From positions 1 through 64,000 of the forward strand of contig NZ_JBCDMV010000020.1 in NCBI RefSeq assembly GCF_038433135.1: a stretch of DNA of 64,000 nucleotides, given 5' to 3'. The notes beneath the pieces were generated by a model. The model was not told the DNA's origin, did not search any database, and was given only the letters and a program-made list of their open reading frames with translations. A program made the position numbers and the translations under genes. Origin of the DNA: Luteococcus sp038433135. Lineage in GTDB: Bacteria > Actinomycetota > Actinomycetes > Propionibacteriales > Propionibacteriaceae. How positions within the stretch are numbered: position 1 is the stretch's first letter; each line of letters begins with the position of its first letter. Shown here in pieces: positions 27,281-35,828 of this stretch.

Positions 27281-27891
27281 CGTCACGAGCGCAACGGTGG
27301 GGTCGGCCCGGGTGGCGTCTGCTGGCGCTGCTCGTGATGCTGCTGTCGGCGCTGTGCTGGCTGGGCGGGGGCGCCAGTGTCAGCGTCGCCAATACCGACG
27401 AGCCACCACCGGCCGACGACAGTCCCACCGCGGGCCGGACCTTCTTCCCCGAACCCTTGCCGCGGCCGGATGCCTACCCCAGCAGCCGGATCGTGGCGGT
27501 GAGTTCGGATCTGGCGGGCACCGTCGAGCGGCGTGAGCAGACTGGCCGGCTGGATCTGCGGCTGGATGCCAATGTGTTGTTCGGCAGGGATTCCGACGTG
27601 CTGCGCCCCCAGGCGATCGCCCGGCTGGAGCAGATTGCCGGGGAACTGCGTACCAGCCGTCCGTCGGCGGTGACCATCACCGGCCACACCGATGACCTGG
27701 GAAGTGCCGAGCATGGGCTGGACCTCTCCCGGCGTCGCGCCCAGCGGGTCAGCGAGGCACTGAAGCCGGGTCTGGGCAAGCATCGGGTCACGGTGCTGGG
27801 CAGGGGCGAGGAGCAACCGCTCGTTCCAAATGAATCGGAACAGGGCCGGGCGCGCAACCGCCGGGTGGAGATCCAGGTGCGTCCGCGCTGA
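27277..27891 (+). CDS. OmpA-family peptidoglycan-binding protein
   Basis: A 204-aa exported protein. An N-terminal hydrophobic segment (about 13-34) acts as signal or anchor. Residues about 90-204 are an OmpA C-terminal domain: LDANVLFGRDSDVLRPQA, then ITGHTDDLGSAEHGLDLSRRRAQRV, and closing NRRVEIQV, the motifs that grip diaminopimelate in peptidoglycan. With its co-transcribed lipoprotein partner it probably anchors something at the cell wall. It starts inside the upstream stop codon. Confidence 0.85.
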   Translation: MTSRAQRWGRPGWRLLALLVMLLSALCWLGGGASVSVANTDEPPPADDSPTAGRTFFPEPLPRPDAYPSSRIVAVSSDLAGTVERREQTGRLDLRLDANVLFGRDSDVLRPQAIARLEQIAGELRTSRPSAVTITGHTDDLGSAEHGLDLSRRRAQRVSEALKPGLGKHRVTVLGRGEEQPLVPNESEQGRARNRRVEIQVRPR

Positions 27892-27934
27892 ACCCGCTGG
27901 GGTAGTCTGGAAGGCCTGCCCCAGGAGACCAGCC

Positions 27935-29965
27935 ATGCCCGAAACGCTCGACGTCATTGCCCAGGAACGGGCCCACCTGATGGCCTCGCACGCCGCGCTG
28001 CGTCGGATGCGGGCCCAGGCAGCGGACTGGACCACCGCGATCGGTGGCGACGCGGTCAGTACCGCCTACCTGAAGCAGATGCTCTACCGCCGAATGGAGA
28101 GCCTGGAGAATGATCCCGAGACTCCCCTGTTCTTCGGTCGGCTGGACTACTCCCGCCAGCTCGGAGCGGAACTGGACGAGGTCGCCCACATCGGCCGGCG
28201 GCACGTCACCGGTGAGGTGGGCGGCGACCCGCTGGTGATCGACTGGCGGGCCCCGATGAGCCTGCCCTTCTACCGGGCGCGCCCGGGCGAGCCGATGGGG
28301 TGCTCGCTGCGACGCCGGTTCGGCTTCAGCCACGGTGAGCTGACCGCTTTCGAGGACGAACAGCTCACCCAACCGGCCACGGACAGCGCCGGGGTCTCGG
28401 CGCTGCTGGAGGCCGAGATCGAACGCCCCCGCACCGGCCCGATGCGGGACATCGTCGCCACCATCCAGCCCGACCAGGACGTGCTGGTGCGCACCGATCT
28501 GGCCACGTCGCTGGCCATTCAGGGGGCGCCGGGCACGGGCAAGACCGCCGTCGGGCTGCACCGCGCCGCCTACCTGCTCTACGCCTACCGGGAGACGCTG
28601 AGCCGCCAGGGCGTGCTGGTGGTCGGCCCCAATGCCAACTTCCTGCGCTACATCGGCGACGTGCTGCCGGCCCTGGGCGAGATCGATGCCCGGCAGGAGA
28701 CCATCGACAGCCTGACCTCGCAGGCCACCGGGCTGGCGGTCAAGGCCGTCGACGGCCCGCCCCGGGCCACGCTGCTGGGCGATGCACGGCTGGCGGAGGT
28801 GGCCCACCGTGCCGTCTGGGGCCATGTCCGGGAACCGGAGACGACCCTGGAGGTGCCGATGGGCACCCGGGTGTGGCGGATCGCCCCCTACTACCTCACC
28901 GATGCGGTGGCCAGCCTGCGCAGCCGCGGCGTGCGCTACCTGGCGGGGCGGGAGATGCTGCCGCAGCGACTGGCCCACCAGGTGCTGTTGCGGATGGAGG
29001 TCTCCGGTGCCACCACCGATGACCGGGTGCAGAACCGGGTGGCCAGGATGAAGTCGGTCAAGGAGATGGTCAACCAGGTTTGGCCGGCACTGACCGTCGC
29101 CAAACTCACCCACCGGCTGCTGACCGACGCCGACTTCCTGGCCTCCTGCGCCGACGGCATCCTGACCGCCGGGGAACAGGCCCTGGTGCTGGCGCCCAGG
29201 CGCACCAAGGCGCCCGGATCGCACCGGTGGAGCGCCGCGGAGATCGTGCTGGCCGACGAGGTCGCAGACCTGCTGACCCGTACCCCCAGCCTGGGGCATG
29301 TGATCATCGACGAGGCCCAAGACCTCTCCGCGATGCAGTTGCGGGCCGCGGGGCGCCGGGCCAGCACCGGATCGGTCACGCTGCTGGGCGATCTGGCCCA
29401 GGCCACCACGCCGTGGGCCAGCCGGTCGTGGCGCGAGTCATTGGCCCATCTGGGGCAGCCGGAGGCCACCATCAGCGAACTGACCGAGGGTTTCCGGGTG
29501 CCCGGTGAGGTGATCGACTACGCCGCCCGGCTGCTGCCCAGCATCGCCCCGCAGCTGAGCCGCCCCAGCTCGATCCGGCACAACCGCGGAGACTTGCTGG
29601 TTGATCGGGTGGCGGACGCGATCGAGGCCGCCCCGGCCCAGGCCCGACGCCTGCTGGGGCGTCCGGGTACCGTCGGACTGATCGTCGCCGACGTCCAGCT
29701 GGCCCGGGCCGCCGAGGCGCTGGACGCCGCCGGGATCACCTGGTCGGCCGTCGGCGAGCAGGACGGCAGCCGGCTCGACCTGGTGCCCGCCAGCCTGGCC
29801 AAGGGTCTGGAGTTCGACCATGTGCTGCTGCTGGAACCCGCCGCGCTGGTGGCCGGTGAGGCCGACGAGGTCACCGGTCTGCGCCGGCTGTACGTCTGTC
29901 TGACCCGAGCGGTCACCTCCCTGGTGGTGCTGCATGCCGCGCCGCTGCCGCCCCAACTGGGCTGA
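27935..29965 (+). CDS. HelD/HelR-type RNA polymerase recycling ATPase (UvrD-like)
   Basis: The 676-aa protein begins with a coiled N-terminal arm (about 1-60), followed by FFGRLDY (near 70) and DWRAPMSLPFYR (near 107), the hallmarks of HelD rather than UvrD. The ATPase has Walker A GAPGTGKT at 197-204 and DEAQ at 459-462, split by a long insertion (about 240-420) where HelD inserts into the primary channel. Such proteins pry open stalled RNA polymerase; HelR homologs protect against rifamycins. A -10 TAGTCT lies about 26 nt upstream and the ATG has CAGGAGA. Class and drug role are inferred. Confidence 0.8.
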   Translation: MPETLDVIAQERAHLMASHAALRRMRAQAADWTTAIGGDAVSTAYLKQMLYRRMESLENDPETPLFFGRLDYSRQLGAELDEVAHIGRRHVTGEVGGDPLVIDWRAPMSLPFYRARPGEPMGCSLRRRFGFSHGELTAFEDEQLTQPATDSAGVSALLEAEIERPRTGPMRDIVATIQPDQDVLVRTDLATSLAIQGAPGTGKTAVGLHRAAYLLYAYRETLSRQGVLVVGPNANFLRYIGDVLPALGEIDARQETIDSLTSQATGLAVKAVDGPPRATLLGDARLAEVAHRAVWGHVREPETTLEVPMGTRVWRIAPYYLTDAVASLRSRGVRYLAGREMLPQRLAHQVLLRMEVSGATTDDRVQNRVARMKSVKEMVNQVWPALTVAKLTHRLLTDADFLASCADGILTAGEQALVLAPRRTKAPGSHRWSAAEIVLADEVADLLTRTPSLGHVIIDEAQDLSAMQLRAAGRRASTGSVTLLGDLAQATTPWASRSWRESLAHLGQPEATISELTEGFRVPGEVIDYAARLLPSIAPQLSRPSSIRHNRGDLLVDRVADAIEAAPAQARRLLGRPGTVGLIVADVQLARAAEALDAAGITWSAVGEQDGSRLDLVPASLAKGLEFDHVLLLEPAALVAGEADEVTGLRRLYVCLTRAVTSLVVLHAAPLPPQLG

Positions 29966-30095
29966 GACACCGGCAAAGCGCACGTGACTGCGCCAGTCGT
30001 CAGGAAATACCGGGTTCAGGTGCAACCAATTCCGTGGCAGGGTCGTAGTGACAGTGTCGGCAATTCCCCGAACCACCTGACCTGGAGGTCTTCAG

Positions 30096-31976
30096 ATGCC
30101 CAAGAACGGCACCCCCGTCGCTCGCGTCGGCCTGGCAACGCTGCTGGCAGTCGCAGGCACCGCCACCGCCCTTCCCCTCAACTCCCATGCCGCCCCGGAT
30201 CCCAACACCCCCCGCACCGTGCTCTGCGATGACATCGGTCAGGTACAGGTGGACAAGGCCGGCGGCAGCTGGAAGATCGTCGGCGACGCCCCGCTGTCCG
30301 TGGCGGCCACCGGCCTGCCCTGCCGGGCCGTCACCACCAACTCCGCCGGTCATCTGAAGAGCTCCGGGGAGCCCGTGCTGCACGTCGCCGTCGACACCGA
30401 GACGGTGCTGGCCAGCGCCGATCGCAGCATCGCCGCGCAGCGGGCCAAGGGCAGCCGCGTCCAGGGCGCCGCCCAGTCCGATCCGGCCGGCTACGGCAAT
30501 GTCACCGCCTTCCCCTACCAGAGCCAGCTGGCCAACTACCTCGCCGGCCGGTCGGGCAATGTCGGGGTGGCCTTCCGCAAGGCGGGCACCAGCACCATCT
30601 ACAGCTACTACAAGGGCCGCAAGTCCAATGTGACGGCCAGCATCGTGAAGATGCAGATCATGGCGACGGTGATGTACCAGGCCCAGCAGAAGGGGCGTGG
30701 GCTCACCTCCTGGGAGAAGTCCCAGCTGGTGCCGATGATCCGGGTTTCCGACAATGCGGCGGCCACCAATCTCTACCAGCACGTCGGCGGCCGCGACGCG
30801 GTGCAGTCGGTGGTCAACCGGATGGGTCTGCGCGAGACCACGCTCGGCCCCGGCGGCTACTGGGGCCTGACGGTCACCACCGCCCCCGACCAGGTGGTGC
30901 TGGTGGACCACTTCGCCCGCAAGAACCCGGTCCTGAGCGACGGAATGCGTGACTATGGCCTCTCCCTGATGCGCGGTGCCTCCTCCTGGGGCGTGAACCA
31001 GGGCCCGGGCACCGACATCGCGGTCAAGAACGGCTGGCTGCCCCGCACCGACGGCTGGCACGTGAACTCGGTGGGCTACAACCACCATTCCCCCGCCTAC
31101 AGCGCCGCCGTGCTCACCCACTCCGCGTCGGGCAGCCTGGAGACCCAGAAGGCCACCATCGCCGGCGCCTCCCGGATCATGTACGCACACCGCGGCGATG
31201 GGGTGGTCGACAAGCCGACCAGCCGTCCCGTCCGCGGCGATCTCACGGGGGACCGGAAGGCGGATGCCGTGGCGATCAACGGCCCTTCCCTCTACCTGCT
31301 GCGCGGTCTGGGCTCCGGCCGGCTGGCGACCCCCGCCCGGATCGGCCGCAACGGCTGGGATCGGATGACCTGGATCGGTGTGCCCGGGGACGTCACCGGT
31401 GACGGCCGTTCGGATCTGGTGGCGCGCCGCACGGACGGGACGCTGTGGCTCTACCCCAGCACCGGCTCCGGGCTGGGCGACGGCCGTCAGATCGGCAAGA
31501 ACTGGAATGGCGTGTCGCTGCTGACCGCCGTCGGGGACATCGACGGCAATGGCACGCCCGATCTGCTGGCCCGCACCAGCACCGGGCGACTGGCGCGCTA
31601 TGCGCTGCCCCGCTCCGGCGGTGCCGTCGCCAAGAATGACTTCGGCTCCAGCTGGTGGCGGATGGTGCGGCTGATGCCCACCTCCACCAATGGCGACGGC
31701 CGGGCCGACGTGCTCGCCCTGCGCGAGGACGGCCGGCTCTTCCGCTACACCTCCCAGGGCACCGCACTGGGGGATGGGGCCCAGGTGGGCCGTGGCTGGT
31801 CGACCCGCGGCACGGCGCTGCTCAGCGGCCCCGGCGACCTGGACGGCAATGGCACCGGTGACGTGATCTACCAGGTGGGCCGCAGCCTGCAGACCTACCC
31901 GGTCCGAGCCGGCGGCACCTTCATGACGCCGCGATCCTCGGGAACCACCATCAGCGGTTACCGACTGCTCGCCTGA
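30096..31976 (+). CDS. Secreted serine hydrolase (class A beta-lactamase fold) with FG-GAP repeats
   Basis: The 626-aa exported protein has a Sec signal (about 1-32, cleavage near SHA-AP). Residues about 145-370 carry the beta-lactamase triad: SIVK with Ser182/Lys185, SDN at 218-220 and a KNG box (311-313) in place of KTG. From about 381 to 620 come five or more FG-GAP/VCBS-like repeats with calcium-type loops such as GDVTGDGRSDLVA and GDIDGNGTPDLLA. No class A glutamate motif is obvious, so it is more likely a penicillin-recognising or peptidoglycan-acting hydrolase than a resistance enzyme. It stands directly before the glycan-modification cluster, tail-to-tail with gtrA 3 nt away. Confidence 0.8.
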   Translation: MPKNGTPVARVGLATLLAVAGTATALPLNSHAAPDPNTPRTVLCDDIGQVQVDKAGGSWKIVGDAPLSVAATGLPCRAVTTNSAGHLKSSGEPVLHVAVDTETVLASADRSIAAQRAKGSRVQGAAQSDPAGYGNVTAFPYQSQLANYLAGRSGNVGVAFRKAGTSTIYSYYKGRKSNVTASIVKMQIMATVMYQAQQKGRGLTSWEKSQLVPMIRVSDNAAATNLYQHVGGRDAVQSVVNRMGLRETTLGPGGYWGLTVTTAPDQVVLVDHFARKNPVLSDGMRDYGLSLMRGASSWGVNQGPGTDIAVKNGWLPRTDGWHVNSVGYNHHSPAYSAAVLTHSASGSLETQKATIAGASRIMYAHRGDGVVDKPTSRPVRGDLTGDRKADAVAINGPSLYLLRGLGSGRLATPARIGRNGWDRMTWIGVPGDVTGDGRSDLVARRTDGTLWLYPSTGSGLGDGRQIGKNWNGVSLLTAVGDIDGNGTPDLLARTSTGRLARYALPRSGGAVAKNDFGSSWWRMVRLMPTSTNGDGRADVLALREDGRLFRYTSQGTALGDGAQVGRGWSTRGTALLSGPGDLDGNGTGDVIYQVGRSLQTYPVRAGGTFMTPRSSGTTISGYRLLA

Positions 31977-31979
31977 TGC

Positions 31980-32411
31980 TCAGGCTGCGCCGCCCTGCTC
32001 CCGTCGCGGATCGTTGACACCCTTGGTCAACACCACGGTGGTCACCGCGAAGGTGAAGGGGATCGCGAGGATCCCCATCAGCAGGGTGGCGTAGCGCCGG
32101 TCAAAGTCCAGAACCTCCACCAGGATCACTGAACCGAAGGTGGTGAAGGCCAGATTGACCACGGTGGAGAGCGGGAAGCCCAGGAAGCGTCGCCAGGTGG
32201 GCCGCACCCGGTAGGTGAACCAGCAGTTCATGAAGAAACTGAAGATCACGGACAGTGCCCACGCGACAAGGTGCGCCACCAGATAGGGCAGCAAGAGCAG
32301 CAACAGGCGATAACACAGGTAGTAGACGGCGGTATTGGCCACGCCCACCAGACCAAAACGCACCAGTCGCCGCAGCGCGGCGGGCGCGCCGAAGCGGTGG
32401 GCAGAAGGCAT
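31980..32411 (-). CDS. GtrA-family membrane protein (candidate undecaprenyl-phosphate-sugar flippase)
   Basis: The 143-aa product has four transmembrane helices and opens with RRLVRFGLVGVANTAVYYLCY, the classic GtrA start; FFMNCWFTYR is the second conserved block. GtrA proteins move lipid-linked sugars made by GtrB across the membrane. The ATG is preceded at 6 nt by TAGGCT with no Shine-Dalgarno sequence, indicating a leaderless mRNA. Its divergent neighbour is a DUF6056-like protein and the GtrB-like enzyme is at 34826-35788. Confidence 0.88.
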   Translation of the reverse strand: MPSAHRFGAPAALRRLVRFGLVGVANTAVYYLCYRLLLLLLPYLVAHLVAWALSVIFSFFMNCWFTYRVRPTWRRFLGFPLSTVVNLAFTTFGSVILVEVLDFDRRYATLLMGILAIPFTFAVTTVVLTKGVNDPRREQGGAA

Positions 32412-32488
32412 GACCTCAGCCTAGCCGGGCCGGTGCGCTACCCTGTGGGACGCCCATCCGTCCCTGCCCCCGATCTGCAAGGCCTTCC

Positions 32489-34114
32489 ATGAGGATTCCC
32501 ACATTCGTGACCGACCCTTGGGGGAGGATCCGTCGGGTCCCCGGGCGTTGTCTGGTGTGGCTGGTGGCGGCGATCCTCTGGGAACGCTTGTGGGTCTACC
32601 CCACCATGGCCAATGACGACCTCTACTTCATGGTGCGCAACAACGTCCCACCTGGCCAACTGACCGCGTCCCTGTGGTGGCAGAACCTGTGGACCGATCT
32701 GTTGCACCGCAATGGCCGGACGGCCGACGTGTTGGCGCAGTTGGTCTTCGACCGCGGCCCGCTGGTCACCCGGTTGGTGATGGCGGGCCTGTGTTGGGGC
32801 CTGTCCTTGATGGTCTGGTTGTGGGTCCGTGAGTTCATCCCGGATCGGGTGCGCAAGACCCGGCGGGGGCGGCTGGCCGACGCGGTCGCGATGACCGGGG
32901 CGCTGTTGCTACCCACCGCCACCTCCTTCTGGGACCGACGGCTGGATGCCACCACGCTCTACTTCATGTCGGCCACCGTGGGCTATGTGGGCGGCCTGGT
33001 CCTCTTCCTGGCCGCCACCCTGCCCTGGCTGCGGGAATTGAAGGGCCGCCGGACCAGCCGCTGGTACCGCTGGGCAAGTCTGCCGCTGATGGTGGTCACC
33101 TGTTACCACCACGAGATCCTCGGCCTGCTGATCGCCGGATTCGGGGTGACCCTGCTGGCCTGCTGGCCCGCCCGCCGCTGGCCCGTGTCGGCGGGGCTGA
33201 CCCTGGGGGCCTTCGTCGCCGTCGGGTTGTTGCGGCTCACCACGCCCGGGTTGCGAGCCCGCCAGTTGCTGATGGCACGCGGGCGACGCTTCGAGCCGCT
33301 CTACCTGGAGAAGTCGGTCAGCGCGCTGGCCCATTTCCAGGAGCGCCACTGGCCCTACCTGCTCACGCTCACCGTCTCGCTGCTGCTGGTCGGCTTCGCG
33401 GGGCTCGCCCGCGGGACGGCCGGCCGGATCGCCACCCCGGCGGCGATGACGGCCGTCGCACTGTCCAGCATCGGCTGGTGCTGGCTGGGCGACCGCACCC
33501 TGGTGGCCCTGGACCAGCGCGACTGGCACGGCTGGTTCGTGATGCCCACCGGCTGGCCGCTGGTCCTGTTCGCCGCCACGCTCTGGCTGGGCGGGGTGCT
33601 GACGGTGCTGGGCGCCTGCCGGACGCCGCGCGCGCTGCTGGACGATGCCGGCGCCCTGCTGCTGGTCCCCTTCACCGGGATCTTCCTGGCCGCACCGATC
33701 CCCTTCTCCCTGCGCGCCTACTACGACCGTTCGCTGTTCTTCCTGTATGCCATGGTCCTGATCTCCGTGCTGGGAGTCGCCGTCTGGGTGCTGGGCAGCG
33801 GGACAGGCGCCCTGGGATCGCAGGCGGCCGGCGCCGGCGCGGTGCTGGTGGCGGGCGTCCTGCTCTGCCCCGGCGCCGTCACCTGGCAGCGGGCCTGGGG
33901 CGGGCTGCGGGAAAACCACGACGTCTGGTCGCGGGCCCAGCAGGACCTGCTGCTGGCCAGCGACGGCCAGCTCGACGAGGTGGTGCTCCCCCGTCGAATG
34001 CCCCGGCGGGACTACACCAGTGACTGGCCCGGTGTCAGGGAGGCCGCCCTGCCCCGATTCCGAGTGCTCTACGGCATCGACGACAGCGTGCCGATCAGCT
34101 GGGCCGAGCCGTGA
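32489..34114 (+). CDS. Polytopic membrane protein, DUF6056-like, candidate GT-C glycosyltransferase
   Basis: A 541-aa protein with about 11-13 hydrophobic segments and a soluble C-terminal tail (about 475-541). The first extracytoplasmic loop has ANDDLYF, an acidic pair where GT-C glycosyltransferases carry their catalytic acids, followed by HRNGRTADVLAQLV and, further in, SATVGYVGG and YHHEILGLL. All four blocks recur in the paralog at 35829-37394. The protein is probably the acceptor-specific transferase partner of GtrA/GtrB; DUF6056 assignment is from memory. An AAGG site precedes ATG 32489. Its 3' end overlaps cutC by 20 nt, tail-to-tail. Confidence 0.7.
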   Translation: MRIPTFVTDPWGRIRRVPGRCLVWLVAAILWERLWVYPTMANDDLYFMVRNNVPPGQLTASLWWQNLWTDLLHRNGRTADVLAQLVFDRGPLVTRLVMAGLCWGLSLMVWLWVREFIPDRVRKTRRGRLADAVAMTGALLLPTATSFWDRRLDATTLYFMSATVGYVGGLVLFLAATLPWLRELKGRRTSRWYRWASLPLMVVTCYHHEILGLLIAGFGVTLLACWPARRWPVSAGLTLGAFVAVGLLRLTTPGLRARQLLMARGRRFEPLYLEKSVSALAHFQERHWPYLLTLTVSLLLVGFAGLARGTAGRIATPAAMTAVALSSIGWCWLGDRTLVALDQRDWHGWFVMPTGWPLVLFAATLWLGGVLTVLGACRTPRALLDDAGALLLVPFTGIFLAAPIPFSLRAYYDRSLFFLYAMVLISVLGVAVWVLGSGTGALGSQAAGAGAVLVAGVLLCPGAVTWQRAWGGLRENHDVWSRAQQDLLLASDGQLDEVVLPRRMPRRDYTSDWPGVREAALPRFRVLYGIDDSVPISWAEP

Positions 34115-34808
34115 CGTTGGCCACTTCCTCGTCGATGAGTTCCCGCCAACTGCGGACCAGCGGCGCATCCACATAGGCCTTGTACTGGCCCAGCGGCCGG
34201 GCGGCGCGGCCGATGTGGAAGGCGCGAACCCCGGCGCGGGCCAGCCACGGGACGTGCTCGGGCTGCAGACCACCACCGGCCATCACCAGCGCCGCCACCT
34301 CCGGTTTGGCCTTGCACCGGGCCAGCAGGTCGTCCAGCCCGTGCTCGACGCCGCGCGCGGATCCGGCGGTGAGCACCTGGTCCAGCTTCGGCAGCCGCGG
34401 CAGCACCCGCCACGCCTTGTCCAGGTCCAGCACCTGGTCAATCGCCCGGTGAAAGGTCCAGGGGCAGTCAGCTGTGGTGGCCAGGGCGGCGCAGACCTCG
34501 GTGTCCACCTCGTCGTAGCCGTTCAGGAAGCCGAAGACGACGCCGTCGGCTCCGGCGTCGCGATAGGCGTTGACCAGGCCCTGCAGCCGGACGAACTCAC
34601 CGCCGTCGGTACCAAAGCCGGCCCGCAGCCGCACCATCACCCGCAGCTGAAGGCCGGTGGCGGCACGCACCTTCTCCACCAGCGCGGGTTCCGGCGACAT
34701 GCCGCCGTCATCGAGGCTGCCGAGCAGCTCGATCCGGTCGGCACCACCCTCCTCGGCGCGCCGGGCATCGGCGTCGTGCAGACAGATGATCTCAAGCAGG
34801 CCGGGCAT
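34095..34808 (-). CDS. cutC: CutC-family TIM-barrel protein
   Basis: The 237-aa product has the CutC core: LEIICLHDADARRAEEGGADRIEL at the N-terminus (in two parts), FHRAID near 121, LTAGSARGVEHGLDDL near 149-164 and VMAGGGL near 177. The family was once linked to copper handling, now considered of unclear function. ATG 34808 was preferred over an in-frame ATG 27 nt earlier because that one lies in the glycosyltransferase coding sequence. It follows that gene by 17 nt in the same operon, an odd position inside a glycan cluster. Its last 20 nt overlap the DUF6056-like gene on the other strand. Confidence 0.85.
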   Translation of the reverse strand: MPGLLEIICLHDADARRAEEGGADRIELLGSLDDGGMSPEPALVEKVRAATGLQLRVMVRLRAGFGTDGGEFVRLQGLVNAYRDAGADGVVFGFLNGYDEVDTEVCAALATTADCPWTFHRAIDQVLDLDKAWRVLPRLPKLDQVLTAGSARGVEHGLDDLLARCKAKPEVAALVMAGGGLQPEHVPWLARAGVRAFHIGRAARPLGQYKAYVDAPLVRSWRELIDEEVANVTARPS

Positions 34809-34825
34809 GGACACATCGTGCCATG

Positions 34826-35788
34826 TCAACGGCATTGGGGCCCGTCCGGGCCGGAATCCTGCCGGGCGCTGTCGTGGGCGACGATGTAGTGCGGCCGGGC
34901 CTTCACCTCGGCATAGATCCGCCCGATGTACTCCCCCACCAGCGCCAGCCCCAGCAGCTGGATTCCGCCGAGGACGGTCACCACGGCGATGGTGGTGATG
35001 TAGCCCGGGGCGTCCACCCCGTCCACCGCCCAATCGAAGAGCAGGTAGACCAGGTAGAGCAGCCCCACGGCTGTGGCCAGCACCCCCAGGCCGGTCAGTT
35101 TGCGCAATGGGCGGTCGTTGAAGCTGATCACCCCGTCCAGCCCGTAGTTCACCAGCTGTCGAAAGGTCCAGGAGGACTCACCGGCCGCCCGCCCCACATT
35201 GCGGTAGTCGATGGTCTCCACCGGAAAACCAATCCAGGCGAACAGGCCCTTGCTGAAGCGATTGCGCTCGCTGAGCAGCAGCAGGGCGTCGACGGCTGGC
35301 CGGGAGAGCATCCGGAAGTCGCCCACCCCGTCGGTCAGCTCCACGTCGATCAGCGAGTTCACCGTCCGGTAGTAGAGCCGGCTGAAGAAGGTGCGCACGG
35401 CCGGATCTCCGTCGCGGGTGCGCCGTGCCACCACCTGACCAACGTCACCGGACCGGATTCGTTCCCACATCTGGACCAGCAGTTCCGGTGGATGCTGCAG
35501 GTCCGCATCCATCACCACCACGACATCCCCGGTGGCCGCCCGCAGCCCGGCAAGCATCGCTGCCTCCTTGCCGAAGTTCCGGGAGAAGGAGAGCACCCGA
35601 ATCCGGGGGTCGCGACTGGCCATCTCGCGGGCGACGTCGAAGGTGTCGTCGGGGCTGCCGTCGTCGACGATGATGATCTCCAGTTCGGCATCCAGTCGCC
35701 CATCCAGGGCACTCAGCTCCTCGTGCAGGCGCGCGAGGTTGTCAGCCTCCCGGTAGCACGGGACGACAATGGACAGGGTGGTGGTCAC
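34826..35788 (-). CDS. GtrB/DPM1-like family 2 glycosyltransferase
   Basis: A 320-aa protein with a GT-A catalytic domain (1-220): LSIVVPCYREADNLARLHEEL, then IIVDDGSPDDTFDVA and VVVMDADLQHPPEL (the DXD-type DAD). Two C-terminal transmembrane helices (about 235-255 and 267-292) match GtrB, which transfers a sugar from a nucleotide donor to undecaprenyl phosphate on the inner face of the membrane. The GTG start has TACCAT ending 6 nt upstream and no Shine-Dalgarno sequence, so a leaderless promoter lies in the 40-nt gap after the DUF6056-like gene. cutC follows. Confidence 0.88.
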   Translation of the reverse strand: MTTTLSIVVPCYREADNLARLHEELSALDGRLDAELEIIIVDDGSPDDTFDVAREMASRDPRIRVLSFSRNFGKEAAMLAGLRAATGDVVVVMDADLQHPPELLVQMWERIRSGDVGQVVARRTRDGDPAVRTFFSRLYYRTVNSLIDVELTDGVGDFRMLSRPAVDALLLLSERNRFSKGLFAWIGFPVETIDYRNVGRAAGESSWTFRQLVNYGLDGVISFNDRPLRKLTGLGVLATAVGLLYLVYLLFDWAVDGVDAPGYITTIAVVTVLGGIQLLGLALVGEYIGRIYAEVKARPHYIVAHDSARQDSGPDGPQCR

Positions 35789-35828
35789 CTCGGAATGGTA
35801 GCCCGCCCGATGGACCCGGCCGGGCAGC

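Noticed and set aside
30096..31200. Calling the secreted hydrolase a beta-lactamase resistance gene
   Set aside because: The KNG box and unusual repeat domain do not fit known resistance enzymes, and no class A Glu motif was found.
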